Origin: Oscillospiraceae bacterium
GTDB lineage: Bacteria > Bacillota > Clostridia > Oscillospirales > UBA929
NCBI GenBank assembly: GCA_031254195.1
Contig: JAIRUW010000076.1
Coordinates: 33,778 to 97,777 of the forward strand
Length of the DNA stretch: 64,000 nucleotides
Direction of reading: 5' to 3'
The notes beneath the pieces are model-generated. The model was not told where the DNA came from and searched no databases. It saw only the letters and a program-made list of their open reading frames with translations. How positions within the stretch are numbered: the stretch's first letter is position 1; each line of letters starts with the position of its first letter. The position numbers were made by a program, and so were the translations under genes. Shown piece after piece: positions 61,292-64,000 of this stretch.

Positions 61292-61699
61292 TTACTCTGC
61301 TGTCTTGGCAGGTTTACCGAAGCCCATCGCCGGTGCCGGTGCTTTGGCAATTTTCGCACTATCGGCCTTAACACTGTACGAAACCCCGAAACCGCTCTTT
61401 GCCGCATACGGCGAGGCAAAGGCATTGACAAGCTCCACGCTGATGTACTGGCGGTTTTTCAATGAGGCTGTGATTTGTTCCTCTGTCACGCCAGCAAGAC
61501 CGGCATCAAGGCTCTTTACCGTGACGCTGAACCTGTCGAGTGTGTCTAAACTGCAAACCTCAAGACGCGGATCACCGGTCACGCCCTCAAGAAGTTTGCC
61601 GTCTGCGGCGTAAGCACGGGTATTGGTATTGACGGCCATTAGAGCGAGGATACTACCGGCGGTCAACGCGGCGAATGGAATTTTTACTTGAGCGGCCAA
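61292..61699 (-). CDS. Candidate ssDNA-binding OB-fold protein
   Basis: A 135-residue protein starting at TTG 61699 (GGAGG 8 nt upstream). The order KIPFAALTAGSILALMAV, RAYAADGKLLEGVTGDPR, LEVCSLDTLDRFSVTVKS and a late SGFGVSYSVKADSAKI recalls small OB-fold ssDNA-binding proteins of rolling-circle elements. The hydrophobic start could also be read as a signal peptide. Location upstream of rep favours the first. Confidence 0.4.
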   Translation of the reverse strand: MAAQVKIPFAALTAGSILALMAVNTNTRAYAADGKLLEGVTGDPRLEVCSLDTLDRFSVTVKSLDAGLAGVTEEQITASLKNRQYISVELVNAFASPYAAKSGFGVSYSVKADSAKIAKAPAPAMGFGKPAKTAE

Positions 61700-61884
61700 T
61701 ATAAACGCCTCCTAAAATAGTTGATACTATAAAAGAAGTACCGGCACACATTCGACCTCAGCAACCCCACGCTTCCGGCCTGTCATTTGATACCCCCGCC
61801 GCCGCCTCAATTATCAAGGTTCATATGCTCTAAAGCTAACATAGCACCACATTATTTAATACCGCTTCGCGGGAATAAGGTGTT

Positions 61885-61971
61885 AAATCCCCATTTCAAG
61901 GGCTAAGAAATTTTTTATCTGCGGATAAAAATTTTCTTGCAAGTGCGTTCGCACCCTTGAAATGGGGATTT
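61885..61971. repeat. Cloverleaf-forming sequence (origin candidate)
   Basis: A perfect 18-bp outer stem, AAATCCCCATTTCAAGGG (61885-61902) with its inverse (61954-61971). It encloses an arm with 14 of 15 bp paired (AAGAAATTTTTTATC, loop TGCG) and a GTGCG-TT-CGCAC hairpin. A smaller CCGC-TTC-GCGG hairpin precedes it. The 373-nt gap has no gene, and this structure is its main content. Confidence 0.7.
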
Positions 61972-62072
61972 TGCTATGTGAACTTCGCCGCATAAGCACC
62001 TTGACAATTGAGGACTCAGCACCAGCATATCAAACAACAGACCGCCTACGTGCGGGGAAAGGAAGGACTACT

Positions 62073-62582
62073 ATGAGCTATAAATATTTCGTACCCACGC
62101 CGGAAACGCTGGAAGATTTGAAATCCGCATATCGGCGGCTGGCGTTCCAGCACCACCCCGACCGGGGAGGCAGTCACGAAGATATGAAAGCCGTCAACAA
62201 CGAATATGACAGCCTTTTCCCCCGGTTGAAAAACGTACATAAAACCAAAGACGGCGAAACCTATACGGCCAAGCAAGCCACAACGGAGACAGCCGACCAG
62301 TTCAAAGACCTTATCACGGAGCTAATGAGGATGGACGGAATCGAGATTGAAATAATCGGTTGTTTTGCGTGGGTTACAGGCAATACGAAGCCGTACAAAG
62401 ACAGGCTGAAAGAGTTGAAGTTCCAATGGCACCAAAAAAAGGTTGCGTGGTACTTAAAGCCGGAAGATTACAAGAAGCGGAGCCATAAAGACTACGATTT
62501 AGACACCATACGCAATATGTACGGCACCAGCGGCAAGAAAGCCAGCACCGGCACTACCAAGCTGGACGAAGCACCAGCATAA
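62073..62582 (+). CDS. J-domain protein with C-terminal extension
   Basis: A 169-residue protein with an N-terminal J domain (TLEDLKSAYRRLAFQHHPDRGG, with HPD) missing the start of a full domain, followed by a part with IEIIGCFAWVTGNTKPYKDRL and FQWHQKKVAWYLKPEDY. This arrangement is frequent on mobile elements and phages, but its use is unknown; recruitment of host DnaK to replication proteins is a guess. GGAAGGA precedes ATG 62073. Confidence 0.8.
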   Translation: MSYKYFVPTPETLEDLKSAYRRLAFQHHPDRGGSHEDMKAVNNEYDSLFPRLKNVHKTKDGETYTAKQATTETADQFKDLITELMRMDGIEIEIIGCFAWVTGNTKPYKDRLKELKFQWHQKKVAWYLKPEDYKKRSHKDYDLDTIRNMYGTSGKKASTGTTKLDEAPA

Positions 62583-62638
62583 ACCCAAATAAGCCGAGCC
62601 GGGGCGGCTAAACCCCGGCAGAAAGTGAGGATTTGACG

Positions 62639-62911
62639 ATGATTGGAACGCTAAAAAGGTATCTGGACGGCCAGATAGGAGAACACGGCTACGTTTGTAT
62701 CCGTAGACACGATAACGCTTTTCTCTGCGAGGGTAAACTTGGTGAACTGCGAAGCGTCCCGCTCTGGGAGCTGATAGACGAGGAAAACGCAAAAGTAAAA
62801 TGTGCGTACTCAGGAACCAGCGAGAGCGGGAGGCGGTGTATCGTGGTCAAGCTGGCAGACCAGCGGAAAGGCCGGAAGCGGGTTGACGATGATAGCCCGC
62901 CGTGGGATTGA
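62639..62911 (+). CDS. Hypothetical protein of element 2
   Basis: A 90-residue, beta-rich protein (HGYVCIRRHDNAFLCEGKLGEL, WELIDEENAKVKCAYS) ending in an acidic tail. GTGAGG precedes ATG 62639. No family recognised. It is in line with the J-domain gene. Confidence 0.55.
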   Translation: MIGTLKRYLDGQIGEHGYVCIRRHDNAFLCEGKLGELRSVPLWELIDEENAKVKCAYSGTSESGRRCIVVKLADQRKGRKRVDDDSPPWD

Positions 62912-62980
62912 GAGATTGGCTGTATAGCCTACATACCGAGCCGGAGCGGTTACTTCTCCGGCAGAAAGGAAGGGCGAAAG

Positions 62981-63148
62981 ATGTATACAATACAACATAC
63001 CATTTTCGGAAAATACATTGATGTAAACTGGGCCGGAACATTCGAGGAAGCCAAGAAACACGCCGACAATTACCGCGAGTATGGCGGGTGGCTCAACGTC
63101 AGGATTATCACACCGCAAGGTGAAACAATCCAAGTACACGGCGAATAA
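62981..63148 (+). CDS. Small hypothetical protein, 55 aa
   Basis: A 55-residue protein (MYTIQHTIFGKYIDVNWAGT at the start, then FEEAKKHADNYREYGG), strand-helix-strand layout. AAAGGAAGGG lies upstream of the ATG. It is followed by a terminator. Function unknown. Confidence 0.6.
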   Translation: MYTIQHTIFGKYIDVNWAGTFEEAKKHADNYREYGGWLNVRIITPQGETIQVHGE

Positions 63149-63153
63149 TAAAG

Positions 63154-63188
63154 AGCGGTCAGGGGTAACACCTTGACCGCTTCCTTTT
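63154..63188 (+). terminator. Terminator after the small-gene group
   Basis: AGCGGTCA (63154-63161) and TGACCGCT (63174-63181), followed by TCCTTTTTA. Confidence 0.8.
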
Positions 63189-63300
63189 TAGCAACTATCA
63201 ACTTCCCCCAACATTAAACCGGCCATCTATTCAGACATCGTTGTGTGCCGGTCACGGATAATTAGTATAGCTCAATCAAAATATGGGGGAGGTTTTTCAA

Positions 63301-63909
63301 ATGGAGTATTCATATTGCCGTGTATCGTCCCGTGACCAATGCGAGGACAGGCAACTTGTGGAAATGAAGAAGCTGAAAATACCAGAGGAAAGAATATTTA
63401 TTGACAAGCAAAGCGGCAAGGATTTCAACAGGGAGAGGTATATCGCCTTATTGGAAAAGCTGGCCGCCGGTGACTTGTTGTATATATCCAGCATTGACCG
63501 GCTGGGTAGAAATTATGAGGACATACTTTCCAACTGGCGTATGCTTACCAAAGAACGCGGCGTCGATATTGTTGTCCTTGATATGCCGGTTCTCGATACC
63601 CGCCAGCGGCACGAAGGCGATTTGATGGGTAAAGTCATTGCAGATGTGGTATTGCAGTTACTTTCATTTGTTGCAGAGAAAGAATATCAGTCGATTCACA
63701 TTAGACAAGCTATGGGGATTAAGGCCGCACGGGATAGGGGTGTTCGGTTTGGGCGACCTATCATAACCCCGCCTGAAAACTTCGCCACGTTGGTGAAGCT
63801 CTGGGAGCGTGGACAAATGCCGTTTGCTGATTTATTGACTAAGACCGGCCTCAAAGAAGCCACTCTGTACAGGCGGTTATCCGAACTCAGGGCGAAGCGT
63901 AGAAAATAG
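63301..63909 (+). CDS. Serine recombinase (resolvase/invertase type)
   Basis: A 202-residue recombinase: YCRVSSRDQCEDRQL with the nucleophile Ser, GDLLYISSIDRLGRNYEDIL, and the C-terminal HTH (FADLLTKTGLKEATLYRRLSEL). Length fits small resolvases and invertases, not large integrases. GGGGGAGG precedes ATG 63301. It may resolve multimers of element 2 or belong to another unit beyond the edge. The last 90 bp show no feature. Confidence 0.9.
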   Translation: MEYSYCRVSSRDQCEDRQLVEMKKLKIPEERIFIDKQSGKDFNRERYIALLEKLAAGDLLYISSIDRLGRNYEDILSNWRMLTKERGVDIVVLDMPVLDTRQRHEGDLMGKVIADVVLQLLSFVAEKEYQSIHIRQAMGIKAARDRGVRFGRPIITPPENFATLVKLWERGQMPFADLLTKTGLKEATLYRRLSELRAKRRK

Positions 63910-64000
63910 ATTTACTATCAGAACGTGTACATTTTGATAGCTCCACCGTCAATACTGAATTATAGCATACCTCCCCCCTGTGTGCAAGCGAATTCGGGAA

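Noticed and set aside
63301-63909. Large serine integrase of a third element
   Set aside because: At 202 residues with a terminal HTH it fits small resolvases or invertases, and no attachment repeat is seen at this point.

Overview
The window looks like a Bacillota chromosome, most likely an anaerobic, possibly spore-forming clostridial lineage. The grounds are consensus-type promoters and GGAGG ribosome sites, a clostridial F-type ATP synthase operon, a BMP-type nucleoside transporter, YheC/YheD-like ATP-grasp, PadR and DUF1700 genes, and a radical-SAM/SPASM peptide cluster. No rRNA, CRISPR array or intact insertion sequence was seen; one tRNA is present.

Positions 1-5400 hold the 5' part of a Mg2+ P-type ATPase gene with a structured leader, a small Xre regulator, and minus-strand genes (two flavin-fold PPOX proteins, a VOC protein, a possible AlkZ-related protein, a DUF3795 protein, a WYL regulator and TspO). 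5458-12685 is a complete ten-gene atp operon read leftwards from a consensus promoter; its c subunit carries a sodium-type ligand pattern. 12779-16500 carries a PadR/HAAS/DUF4097 envelope-response set and a ribbon-helix-helix regulator divergent from a DUF3862 protein. 16556-22905 is nucleoside salvage: uridine phosphorylase, deoxyribose-phosphate aldolase and a BMP/NupOPQ-type ABC importer. 23014-32436 holds paired ATP-grasp genes, a DUF421 protein, a second PadR/DUF1700 pair, a sugar isomerase/dehydrogenase operon and small redox and detoxification genes.

32586-38681 is the most notable chromosomal system: a RiPP locus with nucleotidyltransferase, peptide ABC exporter, PqqD-like recognition protein, radical SAM/SPASM maturase, a 79-residue Gly-rich precursor with two Cys, an HprK-like kinase and an S24/S26-type peptidase, followed closely by glycosyltransferases (38695-41034). 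It combines accessory genes known from phosphorylated lasso peptide clusters with a radical SAM enzyme, and has no lasso cyclase.

From the tRNA-Pro(GGG) gene at 43364-43440 to the right edge are two mobile elements in tandem. The last 46 bp of the tRNA are repeated at 51721-51766. Element 1 (about 8.3 kb) carries a tyrosine integrase, Xre regulator, excisionase-like protein, CHC2 primase and P4-type helicase followed by a candidate origin, an ERCC4 nuclease and an Xre/RelE/antitoxin operon. Element 2 starts at 51767 and is incomplete at the window edge. It carries its own integrase, a ParB-methyltransferase fusion, a primase-helicase, an iteron-associated initiator, a Y2-HUH Rep protein, a candidate ssDNA-binding protein, an 87-bp cloverleaf-forming sequence, a J-domain protein and a serine recombinase. 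Both elements carry 11-bp-spaced repeats and a terminator hairpin just inside the left end.
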